From contig CALNHX010002799.1 in NCBI GenBank assembly GCA_940337035.1, positions 1 to 64,000 of the forward strand: a stretch of DNA of 64,000 nucleotides. Direction: 5' to 3'. Positions 1 through 10,905 of this stretch are shown here, one piece after another (position 1 is the stretch's first letter; every line of letters starts with the position of its first letter). This DNA is from Agriotes lineatus (lineage: Eukaryota > Arthropoda > Insecta > Coleoptera > Elateridae). The notes below the pieces were generated by a model. It saw only the letters and a list, made by a program, of their open reading frames with translations, was not told the origin of the DNA and ran no database searches. A program made the translations under genes and the position numbers.

Positions 1-357
1 ATGCTCTACCTGAGCTTCTAACTGGATAAATTCTAGCCAGAAAACACCTGCCTGGATTGTTCACGGCAAATCAAAGCTCGTTGTAGCTCTTTGAAACCTC
101 TATTATGTGGATAGACAGTTCAACAGCATACCATAACACTGGTTTTACTGGCTTCGTAGTAATATACCACGTTAAATGAATCAAATAGTCTTGAATTTTA
201 TATTTGTATAATATTTGTGACTTAAAGTCATATTTTATCGTAGAGAATACTATATTGCTACTACATATCAAATCATCAATTATTATTATGCTTCACAATT
301 AATGGGAATTTAACCCTTAACGTGACTATTTCTCGTAGATTATCAATTCAAGTTATT
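1..357. repeat. Dispersed repeat A, copy 1 (left part)
   Basis: This block resembles 33045-33420 in the same orientation. Shared landmarks in the same order are 'gctcgttgtagctct', 'acagcat(a/g)cca', 'aattgtgac', 'cacaatta' and 'cctt(t)aacgtgact'. It resumes after the inserted element at 359-797 with 'atcacatgata' and 'ttagatatctggatatta' (about 822-860), which match about 33480-33520. No coding potential is seen in either copy. The ends are not defined because the window starts inside it. Class unknown. Confidence 0.6.
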
Positions 358-358
358 T

Positions 359-797
359 TAGTATAGTACGTTTTTTTTCTATAATAACTGTCAAAGTGTT
401 ACAATGTTGGTAGATATGTGATTAAAACGCTAGTAAATTTTTATACCTCGTGTTGGTAGAACTTTTTCAAAATTATGGTTATGTGTCAATTTTGAATGTC
501 AAAGTTTCTTAATTTGAACTCTTGAGAAATTTCTTTTTTTAACATGGAATCATCATCATCATCAATAAAATCGGATAAAAAAAGAAAACCAGGAAATATT
601 TTAAATGCAAAAATGAAGCAAGCGATATTAAATTATGACATATCTGTCAAAATGACAATCATTTTTTTAGTGGAAGAAAAGAACTAAAAATCTATGTACC
701 AACATTATTAAAACTAGGGACCCTGCAGGAATGCAACTTATCCCCTAGAAAGTTGACCTTGAAAATTATTATAGAAAAAAAACGTACTTTACTACTA
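359..797 (+). mobile_element. Small element with about 30-bp inverted ends, inserted in repeat A
   Basis: The left end (about 361-388) and the reverse complement of the right end (about 768-797) share 'AGTACGTTTTTTTTCTATAA', giving terminal inverted repeats of about 30 bp. The matching sequence at 33.4 kb lacks this insertion, which supports mobility. It encloses a 47-codon reading frame (544-687). The exact ends and the TSD are uncertain (TTA or TA is possible). Most likely a deletion derivative of a Tc1/mariner-like DNA transposon. Confidence 0.5.
544..687 (+). pseudogene. Possible transposase N-terminal stub, 47 aa
   Basis: A short reading frame runs from ATG at 544 to TAA at 685-687. It has a serine-rich start followed by a basic stretch, KSDKKRKPGNILNAKMKQ. 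A short basic N-terminus of this kind is common ahead of the helix-turn-helix in Tc1/mariner-like transposases, but 47 residues are too few to assign a family. Its position between the inverted ends of the 359-797 element suggests a truncated transposase start. It could also be chance. Confidence 0.25.
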
Positions 798-1329
798 AAT
801 ATAAACAACTCTCTGTCTGGTACATCACATGATATACATTAGATATCTGGATATTATTTAAATTAAATGCATCATTCGTACGGTATGCTGCATTACAAAG
901 CTAAGTTGTTATTTATTTAGCAAATAATTATTTCTGATTTGTTTTGGTTAATAAGCAAATAATAAGCAAAGAATAAATTCTTAAATGTAACTAGGTGGTC
1001 TATACTGCCAAGAAGTTAAATCAAGGCCTACCGCAAGTCCTGTAGAAATAAAATCAACTATACTTTATGGTAGGTACACTTATTTTTTTAAAATTCTTAT
1101 TGTAAGGTTGATCACATGATCACTCTCCCAGAACACCCCCCAGAGCCAAATCTTAGTTACGCCACTGTTTAGTACATGCATATCAACTGCAGCCTGTAAT
1201 GAAGAAAACCTACCTACTTTAAATCAAATATAGCTATAAATAAAGAGTACTTTGCTATAAATAAATAAAATCATTTTTGCAGAACACGTCTTTCACGTCC
1301 AAAATTCAGAGCTAGCATCTGAACATTTA
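798..1329. other. Repeat A tail (to about 905), then unassigned AT-rich DNA
   Basis: The first 110 bases continue repeat A. The rest shows no reading frame, repeat end or motif that I recognise. Confidence 0.4.
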
Positions 1330-1532
1330 AGCACATAATAAGTAGTAACATGTCCGCTTAAAAGAGGGAAATATTTAAAAATTTACAGAATTTTCCTGTC
1401 CGCGTCCTATTAACAGAGAGTCCGCTTAATGGAGATGCTTTTGCATTTAAACTACATTGGTCTCTGATGGTGCCAAGAAAAATGTCTGCTTAATGGAGTG
1501 TCCGTTATGAGAGATTTCACTGTACATTGCAA
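1330..1532 (-). mobile_element. Right end of a pogo/Tc1-like element
   Basis: The right edge, read on the minus strand, begins CAGTGAAATCTCTCATAACG immediately inside a TA at 1533-1534. CAGTG...CTCATAACGGACA ends are typical of pogo/Tigger-type elements. Internally 'tgtccgctta' and 'gtccgcttaatgga' recur at about 1349, 1421 and 1485. No matching left end or transposase is visible, so this is a truncated remnant. Confidence 0.45.
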
Positions 1533-1534
1533 TC

Positions 1535-2027
1535 GAACTCAATATGCATATATAAAACTATAATGAAAATTTAGTTATTACACTATTTCTGAAACAATTC
1601 CAAGCCCAATTTAGCCCTAAATTTTTTTAGTCCAGTCAGTAGGGGTTTTTGTCTTACAAAAGGTGGAGTATAAACAATTTTTATATATGTTGTTTAGGTC
1701 GAGATCCTAATAAAAAATCCAAGTTTTCGACTTTGGAGGGGCGCCGCTCGAGAAGCCATCTTGGATTAAAGGTGCTAAAAAGTGGCTTTTTCCAAGTGAC
1801 TCCGCAAGAAATTCTGATTCAAAGTTAAAGAAGACAAGATTCTTGACATTTTTTGTATCTAACTATTTTTTGTAAGTCTAATATGAAAGGAGTTACAGCG
1901 GCGGAAAAATAAACATTTTTCTAAAAAATAGTGTAATCTCTCATTTTTAAAATCTTTTCTTGTATTATTTTTAGCTATTCGTTATGTAGTTATAATAATT
2001 TGATAAACGTATAGTAAACACATAGAA
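1535..2027. other. No feature recognised
   Basis: AT-rich sequence with no supported reading frame. A short GC-rich patch near 1735-1770 has no recognisable content. Confidence 0.4.
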
Positions 2028-3431
2028 AACACCGGGAATAGGCAAAATTACTAATGAAATGTTGAAGCATGGTACAGAGCAAATTATAGAACAACTATAA
2101 CTAATATTCAACAAAGTAATAGAGACCCAACAAATACCCCAACAATGGACGAAATCAGAAAGTGTACTACTACACAAAACAGGCAACACAGAAAAAATTG
2201 AAAACAAGGTTTTTGTAAGCATAATACTCTCTAGAATTCAAGGCACTCTAGAAGAAAACCAACCACCAGAACAAGCCGGCTTCAGACCATCTTATTCCAC
2301 AATAGACCAAATCTTTACCATCAACCAAATAATTGAAAAACATGACGAATATAACTTACCTCTAATAATAGCTTTCATAGACTACTCTAAAGCTTTCGAC
2401 TCAGTAGTTCACCAATACATATGGAAAACACCAGAAAAGCAAGGGGTGCAGGAAAAATATATAAGGATAATAAGAAACATCTATCAGAACATGCGAGGAC
2501 ACATAAAAATGGAAAAACCTGGTGTAGATTTTACAATTAATAAAGGAGCGACCCTCTATCACCAGCATTATTCAACGCCGTTTTAGAACAAGTATTTAGA
2601 GAGTTGTGGAAAGAAAAAGGGGTGAACATATACGGAAAGTGACTATCCCATCTTCGTTTTGCTGATGATGTCGTTATATTCGCAAATAACAGCAAAGATA
2701 TGGAAAGAAGACTAGAACAACTGAGAAAAGCCAGTACGAAAGCAGGACTAACAATTAACCACAAGAAAAGAAATATATTATGGAATCAAAATGAAATCCA
2801 ACTCCAACTAAGTGGAAATAAAACTGACTGTGTACAAGAAACAATCTATCTGGGACAACTTATTTCATTCGAAAGAAAACAGGAGAAAGAAATACAAGAA
2901 GAATAAACTTGGATGGAAAAAACTTCTGGTCACTCAAAAAGATATTTCTCGGCAATTATACTTTAAATGTGAAAAGAAAAATCTTCAATAAATGTGTGAT
3001 TCCGGTCATAACCTATGGTGCACAGACATGGTCTCTTACAAAATCTTTCACTGATAAACTAAATGTTAGACAGAATAAAATGCTACGTTTAATATTGAAT
3101 GTGAGATTAAAAGTTCGCGTAAGAATAAAAACTAAGAAACCGTATCGGTACTAAGGACATAGTTCAGTGTTGCAAAAAACTAAAGTGGAATTGGGCAGGA
3201 CATGTTTTGAGAGCAAAGGGGCGGTGGATAGAGAAGGTGGCCAATTGGGTACCAGTTTTAACCAAGCGCAAAAGAGGACGCCCAAAGAAAAGATGGATGG
3301 ACGAAATAGAAAATGAAGCAGGAGCGCAGTGGAAGACCAAGGCTAAAGACAGAAAACTATGGGCTTTGCTGGGAGAGGCCTTTGCCCGCAAGAGGGATTA
3401 TTTATAGGCTACTATTATTATTATTATTATA
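2028..3431 (+). mobile_element. RTE-type non-LTR retrotransposon, 3' half, inactive
   Basis: The three plus frames together encode the reverse transcriptase half of an RTE/BovB-like LINE. The order is PEQAGFRP and IAFIDYSKAFDSV (about 2260-2410), the catalytic FADDVVIF box (about 2660-2683), GQLISFE, PVITYGAQTWSLT (about 3000-3050), WNWAGHVLRAKG (about 3190-3220) and the basic C-terminal RKRGRPKKRWMDEIE. The frame ends with TAG at 3405-3407 and is followed by an (ATT)n run at 3412-3431, the usual simple-repeat tail of this clade. Several frameshifts and stops (for example near 2545, 2640 and 2906) show it is dead. The endonuclease half is missing, consistent with 5' truncation on insertion. 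Confidence 0.85.
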
Positions 3432-3552
3432 GTAAACTCATTTCCACACCACCATGAGGTAGAGTTAATGGCGCTTTTTTTTATTGTGGTATCCCCAGCA
3501 GGCCTAATCCACAGATGCTCCAGTTTAGTAATGTTTCATGTTTCCAGTTATA

Positions 3553-4620
3553 TTATTTAGTTTTCTTAATTTTTGAAGGCCCCAGTCGATAGATGTTGAC
3601 GTTTCCATAAGAGTCTTTATCCTTAATGTTATCTTCAAAGGCATTGCTCCTGAAACTCGGAACTTCAATTGATGAAATGTCCTCACCTTCGTCCCCACTC
3701 TCGATGTGAACTTCTGGTGCATTTTCGAATGATTGGCCATTACAGAATCCACACAGAATAGAGCACTTCCTCCCCTCTTTTCCTGCAGCCGCATGCTCTG
3801 CCGCATCCTTTTTTACAATGGCATGAAATTAATTTTAATAAAGTCTCGGGTGCTGGATTCTCTGTCATTGTTACTGGAGTGAGCCCATTCGTGCCAACTT
3901 CCCAGCCCCAGTCTTGTGCATTTTTTTCGATTCCATACCACTGTTGGACCTGGTGATACGTCATAAGTGCGTGATACCATGCAGCGTCCTTCGTTGGTGA
4001 CAAAGAAGCAAAATTAAATGTGTTTCTTGCACTTGATTTTGCGAAATATTGGTAACGGACTTCTTCCAAGGTATTTTTTTCCATGTCGCCACCATACAAA
4101 GCAACGAGAAAGCATGCTCCACCATCTGCGATATCATCTGGTTTGGCATCGTGATGCTTGAATATGCCTATAGTGTCACTGAGTCTTGTGCTTTTCTGGA
4201 CAAGAAAACAAAATTTTGTTTTTCCTTGGTTGTAGATGGACGACGTTGTGTCACGGCCACTAAACGCATGGAGAAACAGAGTATTTTCAGCTGATTTTCT
4301 TATATTTAAAGCTATTCGCAGAATACAGTCTTCTCCAATGATGAAAGCAGCATCAAATGTTGAGGACAAAGAAATCGCCGTGTTGACAATCAACACATCA
4401 GCATCTTCTTCAGCCTGCTTAACTGTAATGGAGTCATTTTCGAATGTTTTTTTCAGCATCAAAATCAGACAGACTTTATTTTTTTGTTTGTTAGAAATCG
4501 TTCTTGAGAAACTTGAACCGGCATTGTTTCATCGAAAATAACATCCGCAGACATCTGCTTATTTTTTCGGCGAAGTCTTTCTGCGGTCTTGGTATTTTTG
4601 TTTTCAATCACACTTTAGTT
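3553..4620 (-). pseudogene. Frameshifted cysteine-rich protein of transposon-associated type (CxC motif)
   Basis: Reading right to left, fragments in shifting frames form one conserved protein. First is a basic AERLRRKNKQMSADVIFDE segment (about 4530-4600). A frameshift near 4478 leads into a 240-residue stretch with EEDADVLIV, FIIGEDCILR and the hallmark FLHAFSGRDTTSSIYNQGK (about 4180-4260). The cysteine cluster CHCKKGCGRACGCRK (about 3780-3830) comes next. One more frameshift restores GRKCSILCGFCNGQ and the tail, stopping at 3553-3555. I recall multicopy uncharacterised arthropod and cnidarian proteins that combine the HAFSG-DTTS motif with a C-terminal CxC zinc-binding cluster. They are thought to be mobile-element genes. 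The N-terminal half is absent, and function is unknown. An acidic GEDxD-like segment would fit a nuclease-like fold, but that is a guess. Confidence 0.6.
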
Positions 4621-4869
4621 CAAAGCCCTCTCGATACAATATCATCATAACTGCCACTTGATTTAACCACAATTAACATGTTTTCAAATTTCTTTCACAG
4701 GATTTTTTTATCGTGCATATTAATAAGATAACCCTTTGATTCAGGTTGAAACCCTGACATTTTTTATTTGACATTCATAATTCCGCTGTAACACTAACAC
4801 CTCATCTTTTTTATTTTCATCTTACCGTTGCCCCCGGAACCGCTTACGCATTACTTCAGGGGGCGTCAC

Positions 4870-4990
4870 TTAAACCTAAACTAAGTGAAAATCCAGACTG
4901 CCAGTGACGGGACTCGAACTCTTGCCCGCTCCAGCTCGAGTAATCCATCTTTTCACTGTGACCCCGGCTGCAGTGGCGATCGCAACTCGC
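4870..4990 (-). repeat. tRNA-like sequence, probable SINE head or tRNA relic
   Basis: On the minus strand, AGAGTTCGAGTCCCG (about 4909-4923) matches the B box of an RNA polymerase III promoter (GGTTCGANTCC). About 50 bases upstream, GGGTCACAGTGAAAAGATGG weakly resembles an A box followed by a D-loop. A proper cloverleaf cannot be drawn because the acceptor and anticodon stems do not pair well. A functional tRNA is therefore unlikely. Confidence 0.35.
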
Positions 4991-4999
4991 CTAGTGAGT

Positions 5000-5494
5000 A
5001 ACACCCCATCCGACTCTTTTTCAGATTCTTGTGTTAAATGCTTCTAGATCACAATTGCTTGCGCCAAATACTAAGCAAAAACGAATTGCAAGTTCAAGCG
5101 TTTTATTTGAGAACTATCATTAAACCGGAAGTATCTACCGCCAGATTGTCTAGCTTAAGTTCATAATTCCTGCCACATATTTTTTTTTATGAATGGTAAA
5201 AATGACAATAGCGGATTTATGGGTTTCTCGGGCGGTAAGCTGATTTTATTACATTCCGTATTTGCAGGTTTAAATTTATAATACTGTACAGTTTGGGACC
5301 GAATTACTTTCTGCTTCCGCGTTATGAGAAAGATGTATATATTCGGATGGTACAAATAAATTATCTGTTTTATGGAGGTTTCCATTTTAAACAGGTGCCG
5401 CATTGGCAGTTTTCACTGTAACAATAATATTTATATTTTTCTGAAAAGAGCAGGTTTTAGAAAAGCAGCATTTTTCTTGAAATCCTTTTACATA
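5000..5494. other. Spacer downstream of GAS41
   Basis: AT-rich sequence with no recognised gene, lying beyond the likely poly(A) signal of the minus-strand gene. Confidence 0.4.
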
Positions 5495-5500
5495 TTTATT
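5495..5500 (-). promoter_or_regulatory. Likely poly(A) signal of the GAS41 homologue
   Basis: AATAAA on the minus strand, about 180 bases after the stop codon at 5679. Other AT-rich hexamers nearby are possible alternatives. Confidence 0.4.
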
Positions 5501-5678
5501 ATTACTTACTATATACAATAATAACTATTTTACATTTTAAAAATACTTTAGTTTTGACAATTTTTGTTATAAATACGTACTTAATTTTTAACCGATTCAA
5601 AATAATTCATTTATAAAAATCATACTCTGCACAGTTCTTCACATTTAAAAAAACTTAAACCTACATGTTCAGTTACTG

Positions 5679-6510
5679 CTATAAAAATTGATTTTCTTGT
5701 GTCTTAGCAATTTCTTCCTTAAATTGGGAGATTGTTTCTCTGGCTAATTTTAGTCGATTCTTCAATAATACAATTTCCAGTCGTACTTTTTGTTTAGCAT
5801 CTTGTATTGCCTTTAGAGTCTTCTTTTTCTTCTCCTCGACTATAAGATAGAATATAAATTCATGCTGCCGTTTTAAATATTAAACTTACAATTCGTGTTG
5901 TGTTCCCAAGGTCCCAGTGTAAGTTGCTTAGTATTTGTCAAAAGGTGGTGCATGAGTTGATTAGGATCTTGAAACACTATTTCATCATAGCTTTCAGAAA
6001 CAAGCCCTTTGCCTTGTTCAACTCCGATATCGTTCGCACCGCCGGAGTGAAACAATTTTAGAATATGATACATTGTAACCTAAAACAGTTTAATTGTAAC
6101 TAAATTTCGGACTAGTGTGCTTATTATGTACCGGTCGTTCATTTGGATCATGAAAGTGTATCTTAATAACAATTTCAAACTCTCCCCAGCCAGTTTCGCT
6201 TATTTCATATGGAGGTTTAACAACAATTCTGTTTTGATTAGCGTAACTCTCGTGTAATTTGAAGTGCACCTTCTTAACATAAGCTGACATATCCTCATTG
6301 TAATAGGGCTTCACGTACACTGTCCACTGATGTGTATGACCATCTTCTTCGCGTTTTTTACCAAAATACCGAGCTACATTTCCATATACAATTGGTTTAA
6401 CAATACATACTCCCTACAATAAATATTTTAATGAATAGGAAAGCACTTGTGTAATGCATTACTTTAATTCTTCCTCCGGAATCAGGTCCAAAATCTGTGG
6501 GTAAACTCAT
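5679..6510 (-). CDS. YEATS4: GAS41 / YEATS4 homologue, YEATS-domain histone reader
   Basis: Four exons on the minus strand, all with GT-AG borders and matching phases: 6463-6510, 6132-6413, 5890-6079 and 5679-5839. Together they encode 226 aa (human GAS41 has 227). The protein starts MSLPTDFGPDSGGRIKG. The YEATS domain covers about residues 17-160, with HTHQWTVYVKPY, the pocket residue H70 in KLHESYAN and the aromatic clamp W92/F95 in SETGWGEFEI. NERPVTMYHILKLFHSG follows across the exon 2-3 border. Residues 175-226 form the usual C-terminal coiled coil, EEKKKKTLKAIQDAKQK onward. GAS41 is known as a subunit of the SRCAP/Tip60 chromatin complexes that reads acylated histone H3 and supports H2A.Z deposition in the nucleus. 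Every domain and key residue looks intact, so it is probably functional. It lies alone between transposons. Confidence 0.95.
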
Positions 6511-6898
6511 GTTTTTTAATATAACACTTCCTAACACAACTACTGTTAACTGAAATATAAACAGCACACAACTTTTAGGAAGAGGTTATGTAAATTTGGA
6601 GCAATTAAATTGTGTCTAGACGTACGGCAGAGGTAGCAAAACGTCTGAAACTAATGGAGGTTATGGAATATTCAAAATGAAAAATTGTTAATCAGAGTTT
6701 CAGTTTAATAGTAATACATTAACAAAAAACTTTTTAGGATCGGTGCAAAATATTTTAAAGATTTTTCTGCAGGTTTTTTAAAAATTGGATTTAAAACGTA
6801 CAATAGATTGGTGATCAGTTTGCTACCAACAGCAAATGTAAGACAGCCCCAAACCAAAATTTCTTAGTAACTAACCAAACAAATGTGCTAGATGAAGA
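6511..6898. other. 5' flank of GAS41, promoter region not resolved
   Basis: This stretch should hold the 5' UTR and promoter of the minus-strand GAS41 gene. No TATA box or initiator stands out. No repeat boundary is visible before the TSD at 6899. Confidence 0.4.
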
Positions 6899-7031
6899 TA
6901 TCGAAGTAGAGATGGGCGATTCGACTCACGCGAGTGATTCGATTCATTTGAATCGACTCAACAAACTGATCCGTTCAATCGGAGTCGTTCATATGAACGA
7001 CTCGAGTCAGATGAGTTGTGTTGGTTGCATA

Positions 7032-7846
7032 CATATATATAATACACATACAGATTGTCCGGATTGCACTCGGGACATGGGAAATTAATGAGTGCAACAG
7101 GGAGAATCAGATAAAATGAGTAGGTATGACAGAGAAGGAACATATCCAAATTTATCAGTATACCAATGGACACTTTCAAAACTTTTCATGGATATACAAG
7201 TTTTTAAAATAAATTAAGCTCAGCTGTCATTAGTGTCACTAACATTTCTTCAATATTACAAACAATTCTGGATATGCCTGAACGTGAAGGAATGGAACGA
7301 TTTTCAAATGCAGTTATAAATGAATTTATAGTTTCATTAATTGAGTTCCCAGCATAAATCCATTTGAACCTTTTCTGCTATCGTGTACTGCATTTTGAAA
7401 TTTCTAATGACAGATGTGTAAAATATGAGCATCCATGAAAAGTTTTGAATTTGTCCATTGGTATATTGATAAATTTTGATATGTTTTATCTCTGTCATAC
7501 CTACTAATTTTATCTGTTTATCCCTGTCGCACTCATTAATTTTCCATGTCCCGAATACAATCCGGACAATCTGTATATTGCTGGTAGGGCCTGGAAACTT
7601 CAGAAAACATTACGGCGCCGACATAGTCTCACTTAGAGTATAACGCGTCTCGTGCGCATGCGTGGGAATTCGAACTCCGCCTTTAGAAGCTAATTTTAAA
7701 CTTGACCACTTCCCCATTGGGCGGACGACGCCGCCGCGCTTGCTCACAGCTCACCGTATACATGAAGGAGTTGGTTGTGTGTCTCACTTCATCGGCGAGT
7801 TTCCCACTCATAGCCGCTAGCAATATAGTAAGTATTAGATATATGG
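7032..7846. mobile_element. MITE with 14-bp ends and 8-bp TSD, middle layer (copy 1)
   Basis: The ends are CATATATATAATAC and the inverted CATATATCTAATAC (13 of 14 match). Flanking 8-bp duplications 'gttgcata' occur at 7024-7031 and 7847-7854. A second copy at 57317-57626, with its own different 8-bp duplication, defines the ends independently. The interior contains a GC-rich stretch (7605-7790), unusual for this AT-rich window, that includes a short ATG frame and a GTAAGT donor-like site near the right end. The 8-bp duplication suggests hAT or P superfamily; no transposase is encoded. An inner element occupies 7051-7573. Confidence 0.85.
7051..7573. mobile_element. Tc1/mariner-type MITE with about 145-bp inverted arms, innermost layer
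   Basis: The left arm (7051-about 7195) and right arm (about 7428-7573) are inverted copies beginning CAGATTGTCCGGATTG. They differ by scattered substitutions. TA dinucleotides flank both sides (7049-7050 and 7574-7575). Removing the element and one TA gives exactly the junction 'cacatatattgctgg' seen uninterrupted in the copy at 57317-57626, which proves the insertion. The 230-bp core has no recognisable transposase. Confidence 0.88.
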
Positions 7847-8719
7847 TTGCATAGCTTCTACAGATTCAATGACACTTCGTTCGTTCATTTGGATCGTTCA
7901 CTTGAATCGTTCGTTCATCTAGATTCTCGGAAGCACCGATTGCTAGCTACCCTTGCAGGCAGGTACCCGAGAAACTTGTTACAGAGAATTATGCGTTGGA
8001 GTACATGTGTATTCCAGATGTGCAAAATTTGCACTTACAGCATTGCAGACAATACAATGCTGATGAATAAATACTTAAAATGACTTTTTTGACACGGCTA
8101 TCGTCTCATCAAAAGAAGTAACATTCTCACGCTCTAAAATCATTAATTTTGCGCACTTAATACAAAAATAAAATTTTTAAAGACTGTACAATTTGCAAAA
8201 GACACTTCAACTGGTAATACTGGTATGTATATTAAACGTTTAACCAGTTTGCGTAGTTGTTTTAATGTTTTATGTATAGAATATAGATCCTAAACTACCA
8301 AATAAATAAACAGTTATTTTTGTATCTAGAATGCAAACTGCTACGATTGGGCTCGAAAGTGAGATTTTTTGACGAGCCAAAATTTAATTTGAGAACAAGC
8401 ATTTTTGATTCAAGATAAAAAAATCTAAACTAATTCACTAATATTAAGAAAAACTGAAATAAAAATTACAGAACTATTCAAAAAATTATTTAACAAAATC
8501 GAAAGTCGATTCAACTCAAAAAGCGGGAAAGTGAGCGACCCACTCGATTCGAATCGTGTTAATCCCATCACGCCGCCCAAGAGAGCCGAGAGCCGAAATT
8601 CGATCTCGTTTAGGTTGGAGTCGTTCAATCCGAAGTTAGTGATTGGCTCGAATCGTTCACTGAATTGAGTCGTTCATTGTGAACGACTCACTCGCGAACG
8701 ACCCACCTCTATATCGAAG

Positions 8720-9440
8720 GGTCGACTAGCTACAGTGGAGACGAAGCGGTTTTTTCCTATAAATAGCAAAGAGCATTCAAAATTACCAGAAGGCGTCAAA
8801 GAGTCTTTTGTACAACCTTAAGTTCATTAGCTTGCGTGAACTCTAAAACTCACTAAGGTGCTATGCGTAGCCTATTCACTACGACTTAAAACAGACTGCA
8901 AAAAATCGATACATCAGTAACTTGCATTAGCCATACACAAAATCATAATAAACACGAACAAGGTTTATATTAATTAACGACAATACGTATAATACAGAAG
9001 GTTATAGGAGCATATTATGGGTCGAAAGTTATAAACGCGGTGCACCCTAGTGTGTCCACTCATTATAAGAGTTGCATTTTTAAATAATACCAAATTATAA
9101 TGATGTTGCAGGGAAGCAAAACAAAGTATGTTAATTGGAAAGTTACGGTGATGTTGCAGGCAAGCGAATTATATTATGCTACCACGTAGGTACGTAGAAA
9201 TTCAAAGTGTTCCATAAAAGCACCATTAATTTCTGAGAAATTTGCAGTTGATGCGGAAGCTTCAAGCTTACGGGAACGAGAACAATGTATACATTTGTTT
9301 TTATTTTGTACTACACAAGATCTTGTCTCTAATACAAGATGCGAGGCGGCGTTGACAAACCAAACAGCATCGGATTGCATAATTAGCCACCTGTGTAAGC
9401 GGGGACACAAAAAGGACTCTTAGCAACAATTGCTAACCGA
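8720..9440. other. No feature recognised
   Basis: An unremarkable AT-rich stretch. A 78-codon minus frame at 9174-9410 has no motif I know and no supporting splice context. Confidence 0.4.
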
Positions 9441-10120
9441 AAAATCTGGTGTGATACACTCACACAACTTCCTTTTACAGTGATCTTATAATTAGTCAAA
9501 AATTTCATTTTGAATTTTTAACCATTTGTCAAAAATTTTCAAAAATTACAAATTCTACAAAAACGGTACAAAATAGAGCGTTAGTTGAAGATACAAGTTT
9601 TCTCTAGAATTTTAAGGTGAATTCAAAAATGTAATAATATACCGGGTGTTTTATTTAAAATAGGAGTTAATAAAAAAAATAGACAAAAAAACAAAAGAAA
9701 CCCACTTTAGAAGTATTCAACTGGAAAATCACCTAGGTATTTCACATAAATACACATTAAAAATGTAACAAAAATGTAAAGTTTAAAAAAAATCGTTGGA
9801 GCCGTTTTTGAAAAAATCGAAAAAAACTAAAAAATCACAAGAGTAAACACCTACTTCCGGTTATGCGATTTTCTTGGAAAGCTTGCTGTCTCATCTACAT
9901 AGTACACAAAACTTATATATGAAGTTTCAACGCCATACCTCTTTTCGTTTTTGAGATATTCTGTTCACAGACTGACAGACACACAGACAGACAGACAGAC
10001 CAATGAAAAAAAATATGTTTTTTGGGTTCAGGGGACTCTAAAACGTGAAGATCTGTTGAAAACTCAATTTCTAATTTTTGGGGTAAATCCATTACTTCCT
10101 TTATTGTAAAAGGAAGTAAA
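9441..10120 (+). mobile_element. HINE/DINE-1-like (Helentron-associated) element, copy 1
   Basis: The element begins AAAATCTGGTGTGATACACT. About 25 bases in lies a subterminal repeat ACTTCCTTTTAC. The inverse GTAAAAGGAAGT lies at the right end (10106-10117), where it pairs with ACTTCCTTTATT to form a terminal stem-loop. A (GACA)n microsatellite runs from about 9965 to 10000. Subterminal inverted repeats, a 3' stem-loop, an internal microsatellite and absence of coding match the published architecture of HINEs/DINE-1. The class assignment is inference; the family itself (at least five copies here) is certain. Confidence 0.7.
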
Positions 10121-10787
10121 AAACGAAGCGAGGGCCACAATAAAGACTCAACAACAAACGGAAAACTCAGCAATGATTACAAATTCGGCTACCAAATGCA
10201 CTTTCAGTTGGCTTTAAAAACTCACAGCTCTGGGGCGCAATCAATGACGCTGATGTGAATTCGCATTTAAATGCGTTGTGCAGTCAATATCTAATAATCT
10301 TCAAAAGGACATCAATCGTGCCCATACCAATTAGTAACAACCAGTCTCAAACTCAGGCACAACCACAGTAGGCGTGCGATCGGCTCAAAAGTGCTAACAG
10401 AAGAAGGCATCAACGTGCAAAAATACACTGCCGAACAAGTGCGGCGAAACTTGAAAATAATTGAATGCTTAACCTAGTAACTCTTGACAACGGATCGCTA
10501 ATCCACGCTCTAACATCTGAAGGCTGTTCGAAACGAGTCGGACTAGTCCAATGACTGCACAAACGAGGCAATTAAGGGGCAATAATGCTTAACGCCATAT
10601 AAACGTAACAAGTTATACAAGATATTTACCTGGAAAATAAAAATGTCTTGACTTAACTTGCAAATGAAAAATTTTAATAGGTATTTTAAGAATATATTTA
10701 TCTTTACTGCTACCCGCCGGCAAGCATGTTTTCTGTCATGTTGCGTTTGTTTCATGCCGTTCGGTGGCGCAAGCAGGAACAGCAGCC
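10121..10787. other. Unassigned spacer between HINE copies
   Basis: No recognisable gene. It carries short runs of moderate GC but no repeat termini I can define. Confidence 0.35.
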
Positions 10788-10832
10788 AAGGTTGGTAAAA
10801 CTGAAACACACGGTTTCAGTTTTACCAACCTT
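10788..10832. repeat. Perfect 20-bp stem hairpin
   Basis: AAGGTTGGTAAAACTGAAAC at 10788-10807 is repeated exactly inverted at 10813-10832, with a 5-base spacer. Nothing around it suggests a terminator or a microRNA precursor (the arms are too short). 'agcagcc' stands as a direct repeat just outside both arms (about 10781 and 10836), which would fit a tiny insertion with a 7-bp duplication. Confidence 0.8.
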
Positions 10833-10905
10833 GACAGCAGCCTGTAAGGCTAACGATTGTGCCATTGCAGGCAGATGGCGCTGTCTTTAAAAACATTCTA
10901 AACTT

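Larger units (their letters stand above)
6907..8711. mobile_element. Non-autonomous hAT element, outer layer of a triple nest
   Basis: The element starts TAGAGATGGGCGATTCG (6907) and ends with the inverted TAGAGGTGGGTCG (8699-8711). It is flanked by perfect 8-bp duplications 'tatcgaag' at 6899-6906 and 8712-8719. An 8-bp TSD plus a TAGAG-TGGGC end is characteristic of the hAT superfamily. Both ends carry many subterminal CGTTCATT/AATGAACG and GATTCGA-type motifs (6915-7015, 7865-7930, 8505-8700), as expected for transposase binding sites. No transposase is present. A second element sits inside it at 7032-7846; subtracting that gives about 980 bp of its own sequence. Confidence 0.85.
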
